A stretch of DNA of 64,000 bases from assembly GCA_964059195.1 (NCBI GenBank), contig CAXKWD010000005.1:145977265-146041264 (forward strand), given 5' to 3'. This stretch comes from Ectobius pallidus. Taxonomy: Eukaryota; Arthropoda; Insecta; Blattodea; Ectobiidae. The position numbers and the translations under genes are program-made. Positions 46,629 to 57,954 of the stretch are shown piece by piece. The notes beneath the pieces are model-generated. The model was given only the letters and a program-made list of their open reading frames with translations. It was not told where the DNA came from and did no database searches. Each line of letters begins with the position of its first letter. The first letter of the stretch is position 1.

Positions 46629-46758
46629 ACCGAGCGGGAAGGGCTCAGGCCGCTAGCGTCTGGGGCTTGCATTTTGGAGTTCCCGGTTTGAAAACCCGTT
46701 GCTAGCCAATTTATTTTGGGTTTTTTCATGATTTCTCCAGTTGTAAGGACAAATACCA
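46629..46758 (+). mobile_element. tRNA-derived SINE, family A with a different head
   Basis: The head 'cgagcgggaagggctcaggc' and box B 'cggtttgaaaacccg' differ clearly from the head at 34489. The tail 'gggttttttcatgatttctc' and 'gtaaggacaaatacc' is the same. The minus-strand open frame that covers it (46586-47032) is not a gene. Confidence 0.7.
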
Positions 46759-47656
46759 TACTATTTTCCGCTAGTTCATCCTGTATCATAATTATCAAAA
46801 AATGCTCTGTAATCATTATCAGAAACCATAACATACCAACAACAGAAAACAAAAGTTCATCAATAGTTGCACGGAATACTGATATACCCATATAATCTAA
46901 CAAATGATATGAACTCGCTGCTAAAACATGTGTAAATGAAGTTGGAATTAAATATAAATAATAAAAACTATCTGAAATCGAAGGTACTAAAGTATTCATT
47001 ATTCCTAGGAAACTACAACAAAATATAAACAAATCGCCTCTAAGGGATTGTTTGTTTCATATTTACCTCACAACCTAAAGGTCACAATGTTTAGTGAGGT
47101 ATGGGAAAGATAAAGTTAACCTATTGGAGTATTTTCATAGGTAACCCCACGAGAGTTGACGAGTTTATCGATAGATTCGCGATTGAGCGAATTTATCAGA
47201 TGAAACTCGTCAACTTGAGGATTTGGATTTATTAAGACTATTCCATGAATAAAAATGTAACGGATTATACAAATAATAATTACTTACACTGTACTGTGTA
47301 AGAAAATAAACTAACTAACTAACTAACTTTCATGCTTTGCTGTATAAAAACAAAATTAACAGCTGCGACATCACGGCCTACAATGAATCAACCATCCGTG
47401 AATCGATTAGAATTACCATGTTGTAACCAGGGCTACCAATGGTGCATATAAGACATAGTTAACTTCAGGTAAGCTAACAGCAGAACAGAATAAAAGCACA
47501 CGAACTGGCTTGCACCGAATCGAAAGTGTGTTTTTGAACAATGTACATTTCTTTTATTTCAATTTCCAAACAAGTTATATTGTATAAATTAATCTGTTTT
47601 CGTGCTGTTTAATGGCAATATGCACACTGATGCTTTCGTATCCAGTAACGAGCAGA

Positions 47657-47846
47657 CGATTTTATCCGATAAAAACCCATCCTTGCGATTCCTACAAGAA
47701 TATTGTAAAATAAACGGCCGTGATTGGTCAACATCCGAGGATTTTCTATTTTTTTATGTACGATTTTATCCGATAAAAACCCATCCTCGCGATTTCTACA
47801 AGAATATTGTAAGATAAACGGCCGTGATTGATCTGTATCCGAGGAA
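47657..47846 (+). repeat. 104-bp tandem duplication
   Basis: Two units beginning 'cgattttatccgataaaaac' at 47657 and 47761 share 'ccatcct.gcgatt.ctacaa' and 'ataaacggccgtgattg..c' with only a few changes. The second unit ends about 20 bases before the hAT element at 47871. The repeated peptide in the open frame here merely reflects the duplication. Confidence 0.88.
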
Positions 47847-47870
47847 TTGCTAAACGTTATTGGTCATTAT

Positions 47871-48618
47871 CAGGACCCGGATTCTGATGACCTAAAATTG
47901 TTTGAAAAATGACCTATAAAATGACCCTGAATTTTAAAGAAAATGACTTAATAATTATTAAAAAATGACCTAAAGACTGATATTTTATTTACAAAAAATT
48001 ATTATTGTACACACAAAGTTATAGACTAGTTTGTACATAATTAGAAAAACTGTAAATAACTGTAATGTTGTGAATGTTGGAAATTTATACTGGCACTGAA
48101 GCACTGGTGAGTCAAAATTCGACATTTCCTTTTGTGGTCTGCCGGATTATACTGTTGTTTATTGAGGGTAAACAGTAGTTTGCACTCTGAAATCCAAGCA
48201 GGTGGCAGACTCTGGTGCCAAGTCAATCTAATGACAATAGTAGTATAATACAAAATTTTGGCGTTTCTTTCATTCTCATTTCCGACTGGGACATGCCAAT
48301 ACTTTAACGCCGAATTTTTCCTTCTTGCATTAAGCCAACAACATTCAAAGACAGCACCGCTAGCGACGAAATAAGTACACTCAATGAAAAGACATGAAAA
48401 TGACAAAATAAGGAAGCAAATGACAAGAAAATGACAAAATAATGGCCTAAAATTGAAATAAATGCCCTAAAAGTATAAAATTGCATAATATGACAAAAAA
48501 TGACCTGATAAAAATGTATTTCTGTAATGAAGAGGCCATGATTAGGATGTATCTAAAAGTTGGCAATGTCTATGCAGCTTCAATAAAAAGTTGACATGTC
48601 ATTAGAATCCGGGCCAGG
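47871..48618. mobile_element. hAT-like MITE with exact 8-bp target duplication (748 bp)
   Basis: Left end CAGGACCCGGATTCTGATGA; right end AGAATCCGGGCCAGG. GTCATTAT lies directly outside both (47863-47870 and 48619-48626). The interior has many 'aaaatgacctaa' or 'aaatgac' words in direct orientation near both ends and a more complex middle (48240-48380) also found at 8540-8690. No transposase frame. The open frames at 48041-48486 (-) are incidental. Confidence 0.86.
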
Positions 48619-48626
48619 GTCATTAT

Positions 48627-49285
48627 CAAACACGGGGTGTATGAGTGGATAGTCTTTAATAACCCAGATCTGCTGACCGGTGGCAGCCTAATTTCACACG
48701 CAGGGTAGGACTACATTCTGTATGAAGGCGAGAGCGAGTCAGTCCTGAAATATTTTATTGCATTTCCTCTCGTTTCATTCGTGTACTCTGTCATCCGTCT
48801 GATGCAAATTTAATGTATAGATGACACCAGCCCCGCGCCGACATGTTCCTAGTTTGCAGACTGAAATATTTACATGTGAATGGCTGGCACGTCCGAATTT
48901 GAAAGCGGCACGTGCATCGAAACAAAGTCATTTACTGCCAGTGAAAGTTTATATGAAGCTAGGGTAAATTATTACCCCTAAAATTTTCTGTATTCGGTGA
49001 AATCCCTGCCCCAGTCATAAACAGTTTATCTGCTCCTAGAACAGTGTTCTCCAACATAATGTCATGTGACGTCAATTTACGGGGCTGTTTTTCCGGTGAG
49101 GGAGAAACAGTTGGATTAGGGTACTGTGCATAAGTGCGGAGTGGGATGATATCTAGGTAATATTTTATATATGAGTGTCGTCCAAGTGGCATAGAACCAC
49201 GAAACATATGAAGACGAAACTATATTTACAAAGATGCAGTACCTTACTCTACTTCTCAACGTAATCACCATCACCGTTAAGGCAT
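48627..49285. other. No gene seen
   Basis: Moderately AT-rich DNA with no recognised gene or element. Confidence 0.4.
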
Positions 49286-49374
49286 CGTCCACCACGAATG
49301 ACACGCCCACCTGCCTCGGGATTTGAACCCGGAACCGCTTGCATGCCAGGCCCACGCTCTAAGCATGAGCCACC
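49286..49374 (-). mobile_element. SINE family E, head only
   Basis: On the minus strand 'ggtggctcatgcttagagcg', 'cctggcatgcaagcgg' and box B 'ccgggttcaaatcccg', then 'gggcgtgtcattcgtggtgg'. It matches the first 90 bases of 45275-45811; the body is absent. Confidence 0.78.
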
Positions 49375-49375
49375 T

Positions 49376-50354
49376 TGAATATACAGAGATCAAAATACAC
49401 TCCTTTTCCGCTAGCTCTGTGCAGAGTTCGAGATACCTGAGTATCTATGATCAAATATGGCAAAGATTCAAGGAATTTCGTATTTTATCCACAGTTTTGG
49501 CACTTCTGCTTGTAAAATGGCTATCTGAAGTTGTTTAATAGTAATTTTGATTATATTTCTCATTATGTTCACACATAAAATCATGATAAGATCGAAAGTT
49601 ACGACGGTTCGTACGAGTGCAGAAGAATGCAGAAATGAAAGGTTTTATGTACTAGACTGCGCTAAGGTTATTTTGATGTTTAAATACTGAAAATATTTTA
49701 TTTCATGAAATACCCACTTAAATCAGCCATTTCATTATATTCTGAAATTTACGGTCCCTAGTGACATATTCACTTAAATAAAATGATCGTGAATCTCATT
49801 GTACCAAAGAATAATTTTTTTAAACATAAATTATTCACCTTTACATGTCAATGTTTACACGTGTAGGCCGACTAAAACAAAAACGAATGCTATGATTCTC
49901 TTATTCGGTTACATTTTCCTCCTGTAACAGTAAATAATAAATTTAGAATCCCACACAAAATAACCCCCTAAGGGAGTTCACTTGAGTTCGTCCTATTTTA
50001 GCATGACTTGTTGTTCGCTTGAAATGTTCTCTCACAGTAGAGGATCTTTATTCGCCCCCATTTTAATCTCGAGTGGGCGGCCATATTAATGTCATTGTGT
50101 AATATCTTTAAAAGTGTCTGTACCCGTACTCAGTTTAATTACGGCTTCATCTCTAAGCAGCAGTGCGCTGCAGGAATCTGTGACGAATCGCTTATTTTAT
50201 GTTAAAACAAGAAGTCGACATTCTCGATAGCATTGCATTATTGTAATTAAACTACTTCAGTTGCAAGACAAAAAAAAACCCTTCCACATTAACTAGAATA
50301 TTGTTCTAAGTAACGTACTTCATATTGTTAATAATAGTAAAGTGTTCCCTATAC
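49376..50354. other. No gene seen
   Basis: No exon, RNA gene or repeat was recognised. The open frame at 49323-49538 (+) starts inside the SINE head. Confidence 0.4.
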
Positions 50355-50803
50355 ATAGGCTTGCCAGACGTCCCGATTTTACCGGGACAGTCCCGGTTTT
50401 CCGACAATATCCCGGTGTCCCGGCCGGTTTACTTCACGTTCCGGTAAAAATCAAATTTGATTTTCTAGATGATCAAAAAGTCTAAAAAAAAGTCCTAGCC
50501 AATGGAAAGTTCATGTAAATGTTCTTCAAATTTTTATTCCTCATTCAAAGTGGTTCTTCTTACTTAAGTAACTTTTAAATATTAACATGTTAGAAATAAA
50601 ATGTTTAAATATATATGCTTATGTCATTTATTACTACCCCTGGTTTAGGTTTCTAATAAGTAACCATTTATTCATGGCATTGATAATAAACTATCCTCTA
50701 AAACACCCTAAAAACCCGCCAAGGGTGTGTACCCTTGAATACCCGCGGCGCTGGGGGGCATTCCGTTGTCCCGGTTGAACATTTCAGAAATCTGGCAAGC
50801 CTA
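50355..50803. mobile_element. hAT-like MITE (449 bp)
   Basis: The ends (left ATAGGCTTGCCAGA, right TCTGGCAAGCCTA) are inverted repeats. CCTATAC flanks both (50348-50354 and 50804-50810). The left interior has several 'tcccgg' or 'ccgggac' words (50370-50425). No coding capacity. Confidence 0.72.
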
Positions 50804-50844
50804 CCTATACAGACCATGGAGGTCCAGAGGATTCCACAAGGTTG

Positions 50845-51090
50845 AGGCTACCTGATTTTAGACATTCGGCACACGAAGGTGTTAAGGTTGTCGGCCTTAC
50901 GCACCGGCAGCCTTAGCCCCAGGATTGCTCCTGGTACTAATTTCTGTTGGAGGCTGAGTCGAACCCAGGGCCATAGTGCCACCAGAAGGATTAGGCCAGT
51001 TGAAAAACTCCAACGACCTCATCGGGAATCGAACCCGCGACTTTCCTGTTTCTAGCGCAGCGCCTCAACCACTACGCTATGGCGTTCCCC
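50845..51090 (-). mobile_element. tRNA-derived SINE, family C (copy 2)
   Basis: Same structure as 42595-42831, with head 'tagcgtagtggttgaggcgc', box B 'cgcgggttcgattccc', 'gatgaggtcgttgga', and the 'aggattgctcctggtacta' block near its end. Its box B is closer to a true tRNA consensus than in copy 1. Confidence 0.87.
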
Positions 51091-51361
51091 CATATTAACG
51101 CTATACTGTAGAGAAATATATTATTGCGATTACTTACTTTAATCGGACTTCTCTGCAGTTACATCTCATTTTCCAAAACATTTGGTAGATGTATCAGTGG
51201 GTTGCTTCGTCAATTTTGCAATTCCTTTAATTAGAAGTGTTGGATCCTTTTTAAAAATCGATCAAAATCTTTACGTGATATTTCCTTTTCTCCGTTTTTT
51301 CAATATTTACCATTGTTCTGGTTTGTTATGCCAATTGGACAGGCTTGAGTTCCTCAAGTTC

Positions 51362-51531
51362 CTTAAGGCTTCTTCCCATGGATGTTATAAATCCGTATAC
51401 AAAGTTTCATGAAAATCCAACAAAGCGTATTTGAGTTATCACGCGTAGGCCTACAGACACACGGGCAGACAGACAGATGGACATACATTTTTCCGTCCCC
51501 CACACAATTTTATAAAGTACCATTGTGGCCT
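51362..51531 (+). repeat. Interspersed repeat, copy 2 (see 831-991)
   Basis: Aligns with 831-991 over its full length: 'ggcttcttccca', 'gttataaatcc', 'aaagtttcatgaaaatc', 'atttgagttatcacgcg', a (CAGA)-rich run and 'acacaattttataaagtacc'. Function unknown. The overlapping open frames are not genes. Confidence 0.6.
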
Positions 51532-51540
51532 TTAATATCT

Positions 51541-52187
51541 ACTGTTTCAGAACTAACATTGAAACTGTACAAATTATCCTTAATGACTAGCTAGCATTGC
51601 TAGACCAGACGTGAAAGGAGCGAACGAGCTTTCCCCTTCAACTTCGGCTTCCCACCGTGCTTTCTTCTATACAACTCTCTGAATTCTGTTCCCCGCAGAG
51701 CTCTTGAGGCTGAAGGATTGTTTCCCGAAGTGCAAGTGACTTTCACTGACCACACTAGTTATTGTCATTTCTCTATCTCCGTTCCTGTGCGAAGTACAAT
51801 GTGACTCGAGGTTATTGTATCACGTATAGGCAAACCAGCTTTCGTTCTTAGAAATGAACTGACTAGGAAAAGACGAGACTAAGTCCAGTTTTATAAATTT
51901 ATAACAGTAGAGCAGTTGTTGTGTTCAAATTTTTTTATAGCTTCTAAAATATTAACATAATATATTAATGTTTCTTGTTAAAGGCAAAAACATGAAATTA
52001 TTATTATTACATGAAGTGAAATTCAGAAAATTTACGCCAACACTGGCTCGTTACACAAGAAAAAAACTGTAAAAGAAAAGCCTTAGTCAGTTTTGGTTAC
52101 ATGGTAAAAATAGTACAATTAAACAAATGTACTGCTTATTAAATAGGTTAGCACACATTGCTACCATAATCCCCTTATCAACTGATT
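51541..52187. other. No gene seen
   Basis: No recognised gene or mobile element. Confidence 0.4.
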
Positions 52188-52204
52188 TGTCGGTAGGCCT
52201 ATAA

Positions 52205-52512
52205 CTAACTCCGTGGCGCTAACATCCCAGAAGGGACAAGGCCTATTACCCGACCCCTGCGTCATCTACCATAGGCAAACGGCAGGATTGGGGTGTGTGG
52301 TCAGTACGCCGACACCCACGGCCGTTAATATTGGTTTCCATGGCCGGAGCTGCTGCTACTTTATCAAGTAGCACCTCAATTTCAATCACGAGGCTGAGTG
52401 CACCCCTACCAGACCTCCCTACCTCAGAAAAATCCGAGGAGATACCGGGGATCGAATTCGGGCCGACGGATCTGTGGTCAGCGACGCTAACCACAAGACC
52501 ACGCCGGCGGTC
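52205..52512 (-). mobile_element. Complete tRNA-derived SINE, family D, with 17-bp target duplication
   Basis: The flanks TGTCGGTAGGCCTATAA (52188-52204) and TGTCGTTAGGCCTATAA (52513-52529) are a near-perfect target duplication. On the minus strand the head is 'ggcgtggtcttgtggttagc' (box A-like) and 'cgaattcgatccccgg' (box B). The body contains 'ctgaggtagggaggtctgg', and the tail 'ggccgtgggtgtcggcg' to 'gcgccacggagt' is shared with 17235 and 13185. Open frames on both strands are incidental. Confidence 0.87.
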
Positions 52513-52529
52513 TGTCGTTAGGCCTATAA

Positions 52530-53381
52530 TTCCTATTAAATTGGACCAAAAACCTGTTAAGAGTAAATTAGGTATTTACTTACAGTTGGGTTTTTCTGGC
52601 AGGGTCACATAGGCTATATTAAAGGTCCTTTAGTGTTAACACCTTTTACTCCATTTTGGTATGGAATGGTTTTAAAGACTTTTTTAGTGTTCAATGAATT
52701 CAGATAACGTATTTAATCACAGGCAACGCGTTTACTGCAAAACGAAGTTTACAGCCTTTATCCTACGTCAAACACGCTCTTAAATACTTAAAATTCTTCT
52801 CGGCGTGAAAGCACGCAGTATGTGCTGTTTTTATTGCCTCGCACATTTGAAATATGCCTCAGATGTGCTCAGTACGATAAACAAACTTTGGATATAAAAC
52901 TGTCACAAGTTGTCACATAAGAATTCTGTTACCATTTTCAGAAGAAAAAATGCACTATTAATGTAATGCATTTTTTTACACGGCTGCTATATGGACACTC
53001 CGTATACTTACGATATTCTGATTTGCAACAAATTCCAGTTATCTCAACATTGGAAAAACGACATGAAACTTAAATATAAACTCAAGTTAAACTTACTTCT
53101 TGTAATATTAGAAGGAAATATATTGAAAATTCTTATCCTATAGAGAAAATAACTATAAAGCTATGCTTCTCGTGAAATTAAAATAACCGATTAGTTTACT
53201 CTTGATCCTGATAAGTAACTTAATTTACTTTGCTATACAGATGGCAAATATTGTCGATGATTTTCGATGAAACTTGAAAGAAGCATTCTTTGCTTTATTA
53301 CTTTGCATTTTATTACTGATTTAGTAAGTCTTTGCAACGAGTACTTTTGAGCTTCCCCATTATCGGTAGTTCCGTAATAGC
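52530..53381. other. No gene seen
   Basis: No recognised gene or element. Confidence 0.4.
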
Positions 53382-53828
53382 ATATTGCGATACAAGTGCC
53401 GTAAGCGGTGCATACGGTTCGAGGAAAGAATTTCCGAGATCCGTTATGCGCTTACAGCACGAGTATTTCATGCTATTTTTTGGATGATGATTATTTATAT
53501 CAATTTATTTATATTAATTGAAATATTAGCTGAAAATATTATGTTTATACACTATTGAAGATGGATATTATACTTCAGAAAGTGATTAGCATATGTTGGT
53601 TGTTATGGGGACAAGTCGCCACAAACTAGGGGGCCTTGGTTCCGGTCTTCCATAAAGGCTTGTATTATGATGATTTTACTTACGGCACTTGTGCTTTTTG
53701 TAATTTTTACCGCACGGAGATTTCTTTTGTTTTCATAGCATCCAGGTTGCGTGCGGGAATGTCAAGTTAATATCCACGGCAACAATATCCGTAAGTACCA
53801 CTAATTAGTTACGTCGTGCAAAAATAAT
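53382..53828. repeat. Unclassified interspersed repeat, copy 2 (see 24838-25310)
   Basis: It matches copy 1 from 'attgcgatacaagtgccgta' to 'ccgtaagtaccacta' and 'cgtgcaaaa'. It also holds an inverted piece of its own start ('ttacggcacttgtgc' near 53680), so the ends can pair internally. No coding capacity. Confidence 0.62.
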
Positions 53829-53989
53829 ATAACCTGTGAAAATAAGGAATCCGTCTCGGCCTCCTTATAAAATTCTGAATGTAGTCAGAGTCGGGACGTC
53901 ACGGAATCTTGGCGAGCTTTGGAATGCATTAAATGTTGAAAGTTGGAGGCATTAGAACTACTGTAAAATCGATAGAGGTAGTCTAAGAG

Positions 53990-54035
53990 AAAGAGAGAGT
54001 GGGAGAGAGAGAGGGTGATAGGAGAGAGAGAGATT
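53990..54035 (+). repeat. Impure (GA)n microsatellite
   Basis: A run of 'gagagaga' words broken by single bases. Confidence 0.85.
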
Positions 54036-54354
54036 GCATACTAGAACGAATCAATAGTCTTCGTGACATTCTGATTGATGGCAATTTTAGAATATTCCTA
54101 AAATATGCAGACTGAATTGAATGGTCTGATCATCTGCATATAGAGTTCGAGTAAATTGCTTTCTGGTAGAGTTTTAAATTTATAATAAGTCCTACCCATA
54201 GACAAAACACTCTTTAGAACGTTTTAATTATCTAATTTTACGTCTAAGAGTATAATTAAAAATAAAAATGTCTAATTCATGTCATTTGTTTAAAATTATT
54301 TCAGTTAATGTATAATGTTTTAATTACGTAGGCTGAGTAAAAATTAATGACAAC

Positions 54355-54842
54355 TTACTCAATGGCAATAGACAATTCCTAAGCAAGCTAAAGGAATATT
54401 ATCTATTTTATGGAACCCGAAGGTTCATTTGCGCGCTTACCTGAGTCCGCCATTCAATCCTATTCTGTGCTAACTCCATCCAATCATCCCTCGCAAATCC
54501 TACTTCCCTAAAATCCATTCTAACATTGTCCTCCCATCTACGTCTAGGTCTTCCACGTGATCTTTTCCCTTCGGGTCTCCCAGTCATTAGACTACTTTTG
54601 AGATATGTCATTCCTCCCCCATGCGTGCAACATGTCCAGCCCATTTCACCCTTCGCGATTTAATTACCCTTACTATATCCGGTGAAGCTTACAGGTCCTG
54701 AAGCTCGTCGTTATGCAATTTTCTCCAGTCCCCATTTTCATTCCTCTTGGGCCCAAATATTTTTCTAAGCACCCTGTTTTCGAACACTATCAAACTATGC
54801 TCTTCCTGATCGGTTAGCGGCCATGTTTCACATCCATATATC
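54355..54842 (-). pseudogene. LINE reverse transcriptase C-terminus (family of 17459-18330)
   Basis: On the minus strand the copy begins abruptly at YGCETWPL, continues EEHSLIVFENRVLRKIFGPK and HNDEL, and ends with MTGRPEGKRSRGRPRRRWED, then GFARDDWMELAQNRIEWR and MNLRVP, the usual end of this family. Internal stops and shifts split it. The 3' end 'cttaggaattgtctattgcc' then 'attgagtaag' matches 17459 and 23210. It is 5'-truncated at almost the same place where frame loss occurs in the other copy. Confidence 0.87.
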
Positions 54843-54913
54843 TGTAGAAACATGATGAATTACAGAATTTCCAAATTGCTTTTGTTATATGTTGGTTGAG
54901 TATTTAGCATACT

Positions 54914-55316
54914 ACACAGCAAATTGGAGCCCTCTATCACTATGAATGCCTTTCTAGTAACAAAAAGAATCTAAACCGACTTCACCAGTCGCCCTGAAAA
55001 GACTTTTAGAGCTGAGATAAGGTCGTTGATTTAAAAAATTAAAGTGCCTTAATGATCCTTGGCTCAGAATAATCGGCAATACCACAATAAAAATTTCAAG
55101 CTTGACACGTATAAGTTTTTACTCGTATTGATGAATGCTTGAATGTGACGCATGATTGAACCTATGCCAGATGGAAATGAACAAATGAGAGGCTATGAGT
55201 TGTCTTTCTCTTTTTCTGTATGGAAATGCAAATTCCTCAAAATTCAAATTCTTCCCTGATGAGGCTATTCATTTTCCTCTAATTACTGTAGTGATAGAGG
55301 GCTCCAATTTGCTCTG
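54914..55316. repeat. Element bounded by a 26-bp inverted repeat
   Basis: 'gcaaattggagccctctatc' followed by 'acta' at 54914-54942 is repeated in inverse at 55285-55314. A degraded copy of one arm and its neighbours lies at 30465-30580 ('agcaaataggagccttctat'). No coding potential. It may form part of the Helitron-like element ending at 55474. Confidence 0.55.
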
Positions 55317-55474
55317 AAGTGTTCTGGATATCCAAGCAACGTCAGAAAAAGTGATTTGTAACTAAACGTGTTTTATAGATGTGTAGTCACTATTTTTATC
55401 ATGCCTATGTGTTTTGCTGTAAATAAGTTATAATTTAATAAAATTAACGGGGGCGAAACCATGGTTCCTGCTAG
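55317..55474 (+). mobile_element. Degenerate Helitron 3' end
   Basis: The last bases 'acgggggcgaaaccatggtt' then 'cctgCTAG' before T (55475) match the Helitron 3' pattern in this window (hairpin, short spacer, CTAG|T), with hairpin pairing partly lost. The 5' limit is arbitrary. Confidence 0.5.
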
Positions 55475-55488
55475 TAATTCTAATAAAT

Positions 55489-56395
55489 TTAAATTTGATC
55501 AGACATTTTAGATATAGCAATAGCTAAGCATATCACATTACACGGTGAATTACTCGCTGGTTTCTGAGAGGTAAAGATTGAGCTTTCACAATTTTTAAAA
55601 CTTAAGGTTATATGTCCAAACTTTATTAAAAAAAATATATGTGAATGAAAAAATAGGGTCGATAAAAGTTTTGTTTCGAAACTTTTGGAACACTCTGTGT
55701 TTGTGTTCATCTATGATGCTCGTACAGCCCAGCCACCATATCGATATAAATTTTGAAACGGGTAAAATCCACCTACAGTAGCAGAATTCCAACGCTGCAA
55801 GATAAAAGAGTAAAAAACTGGTAGAATGAAGAGTTATGGGATAGATAGAGTTATAATCGCATTTGGATGATGCGTTTTACTACCCCTGGGTCATGTAGGA
55901 GTTATGCATAAACCATGTTATCCGGATTCCAGCTAATCAAATCTGAAAACAGAATTACACTTTAATAAAAGCACTCTGATTTTGTCCGACCTTCGTCTCT
56001 CATTTTTACAACCCTTTTAAGTGTATTTTCTGCCTGGATTTATGTTTGTTCGGATACTCCATGGTGGGTTTTGTTTTGAACAATTCTGTTTGAAGTGTAT
56101 CACAAAGTGTTAACTCGGTCTTGGGTAAGTTATAAATAATTTCATACTATGAGAATATTTACAATAAAACGTGTTGACTACAGGTACGTCATGGAAAGGT
56201 GTATGATGTGATATTCTCCATTGTTCTATATTTCTATGCATATAGCAAACTAGCAGAGCCCTATTACATAAAAGTTACAGGTGACAGGTATCAGTAAATT
56301 GTTTTACAGATTTACATTTTGACAATATTGTGTTTTTCATAAAAGCTGACAACTTTACATAAATGCCATGACAATTTTGTTCATTTATATGACAA
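55489..56395. other. No gene seen
   Basis: AT-rich DNA; the overlapping minus-strand open frames at 55489-55792 have no recognised motif. Confidence 0.4.
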
Positions 56396-56443
56396 CTAGC
56401 ATGTGCCCGCGGCTTCGCCCGCGATAATTATTTCAAAAATTAA

Positions 56444-56680
56444 ATAAATGGTGCAAAAATACGTTGCACAAACTTTCTCGCATATACGTGTTAAAGGCTA
56501 GCACAGAAAAAATTACATTAAAGAGACAATTAAATTTTAGGCTACTTATTACATTTTCATAAAACTAAGAAGTATCTAGAACGGAAAGCATCAGGGTCGA
56601 TCTTTATGTTCAATGCTTTTACCGTGAAATAATAATAACAATAATAACAATAATAATAACAATAATAATAATAATAATCA
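56444..56680 (+). repeat. Short retroposon-like repeat 'R' with (AAT)n tail, copy 2
   Basis: Plus-strand copy of 19033-19255: 'cacaaactttctcgcatata', 'cgtgttaaaggctagca', 'tttcataaaacta', 'catcagggtcgatctttatg', then a mixed (AAT)/(AAC) tail to 56680. It directly abuts the broken Helitron, marking the left edge of the insertion. Confidence 0.68.
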
Positions 56681-56727
56681 ATGACAGTAAAACTGCATAT
56701 TATTAGTACTAGGCCTACTACTACTAC

Positions 56728-57177
56728 GGGAAAATTCAAATATAAGTCGCACCTTGGGATAAATCGGTCCCACCCAACCTATCTTCACCGATGCAGCTTC
56801 TTTCATACCACGATCTAACGAATTCTTCTGTCCTAGTATTATGAAGAAACTCGTGATTGGACGTGACGTCTTACTGCTAGACGAGAGGTGGCAGGCTGAC
56901 AAACCTTGCGGGAGATATAATATGCCACATTTTCGAAACCTACAAACAGTGTATCGTACATTATTCGAAAATGCAAGGGCGCTTCGCTACGGCTGCCGCC
57001 TCCGCTTCGCGCACTTAACTATGTGGTTAGTGTTATGCATTATTTAGCTATAAGCAACAGTATACAAGGGCAGTTGGTCACTCTGCTTCGCTCAGAAACA
57101 AAATACATCACACAGTCTGTGCAAATGTGAATATCGAATGGTGAAGCTTTAGGGGCGACTTATATTTGAATTTCGCC
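56728..57177. mobile_element. MITE with 8-bp target duplication in an (ACT)n run (450 bp)
   Basis: The inverted ends are GGGAAAATTCAAATATAAGT and, on the other strand, GGCGAAATTCAAATATAAGT, both followed by CGC. ACTACTAC flanks both sides (56720-56727 and 57178-57185). The simple sequence makes the exact duplication ambiguous. The open frame at 56841-57047 (+) is unrecognised. Confidence 0.75.
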
Positions 57178-57273
57178 ACTACTACTACTACTACTTAGGT
57201 TATATTGCACGCTTTAACTGCATGTAGGTCATACCACGTGTTTAGTATGTTTGCGTGAAACATTAGTCTATAT

Positions 57274-57844
57274 CAGCGTTTCTTAACCTTTTTGAACCCG
57301 AGGACCTCTAAAATGAGTAAAAAACTTTACGGACCCCAAATTTTACATCCAATTTTTAAAAGTAGGCTATATGTAGGCCTATATTCTTAATATTTGGGGT
57401 ATTAAATTATAGGTCGTTATAACGAAATACATTTTTTTAATCCGACGGAAACACAGTTATTGAATTGGAATGAAACTATTGACAGTAAAATTATATTTTG
57501 AACAGACTTTAATATATATTACCAATTTGATAATATAATTAGGAATTATGTTATTACTCACTTTTAATGAGACGGTTGAGCTTGACGCCTCTTGCAGAGT
57601 TCCTGTTTTTTTTGCTCAATATTAGTCAAATTTAGTCGATATGACCTGTATTTTCGAAGATTTTAAACCTCTAGAATTTTAAACCTTTAAAATGGACATC
57701 TAGTGTCCATTTTATGTGAAAAATTTCTACTTCTTTACTTCCCACTTGCTTTATGATATTTTAAAATCAATTATGTCTGCGGACCATCTGCATCGTGTTC
57801 GCGAACCACCAGTGGTACGCGGGACCATAGGTTGGGAAACGCTG
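57274..57844. mobile_element. hAT MITE (571 bp), 8-bp target duplication
   Basis: It begins CAGCGTTTCTTAACCTTTTT and ends 'ggttgggaaacgctg', the common animal hAT pattern CAG.G.TTC.CAA.CT. GTCTATAT lies on both sides (57266-57273 and 57845-57852). No transposase; the open frame at 57716-57937 is incidental. Confidence 0.88.
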
Positions 57845-57954
57845 GTCTATATTAACAACTCATTCGCGTCATGTTTCTATTGTTTAGTGATGTCTTCTTA
57901 TGTGATATTCAGTTTAAGCGATTATAATATCCAGTGACATAGCGGCAATGAGTT

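Noticed and set aside
46586..47032. 148-codon minus-strand open frame with several hydrophobic runs, tempting as a membrane protein
   Set aside because: Its C-terminal part is the reverse strand of the family A SINE at 46629-46758, and there is no family motif, splice signal or conserved composition.
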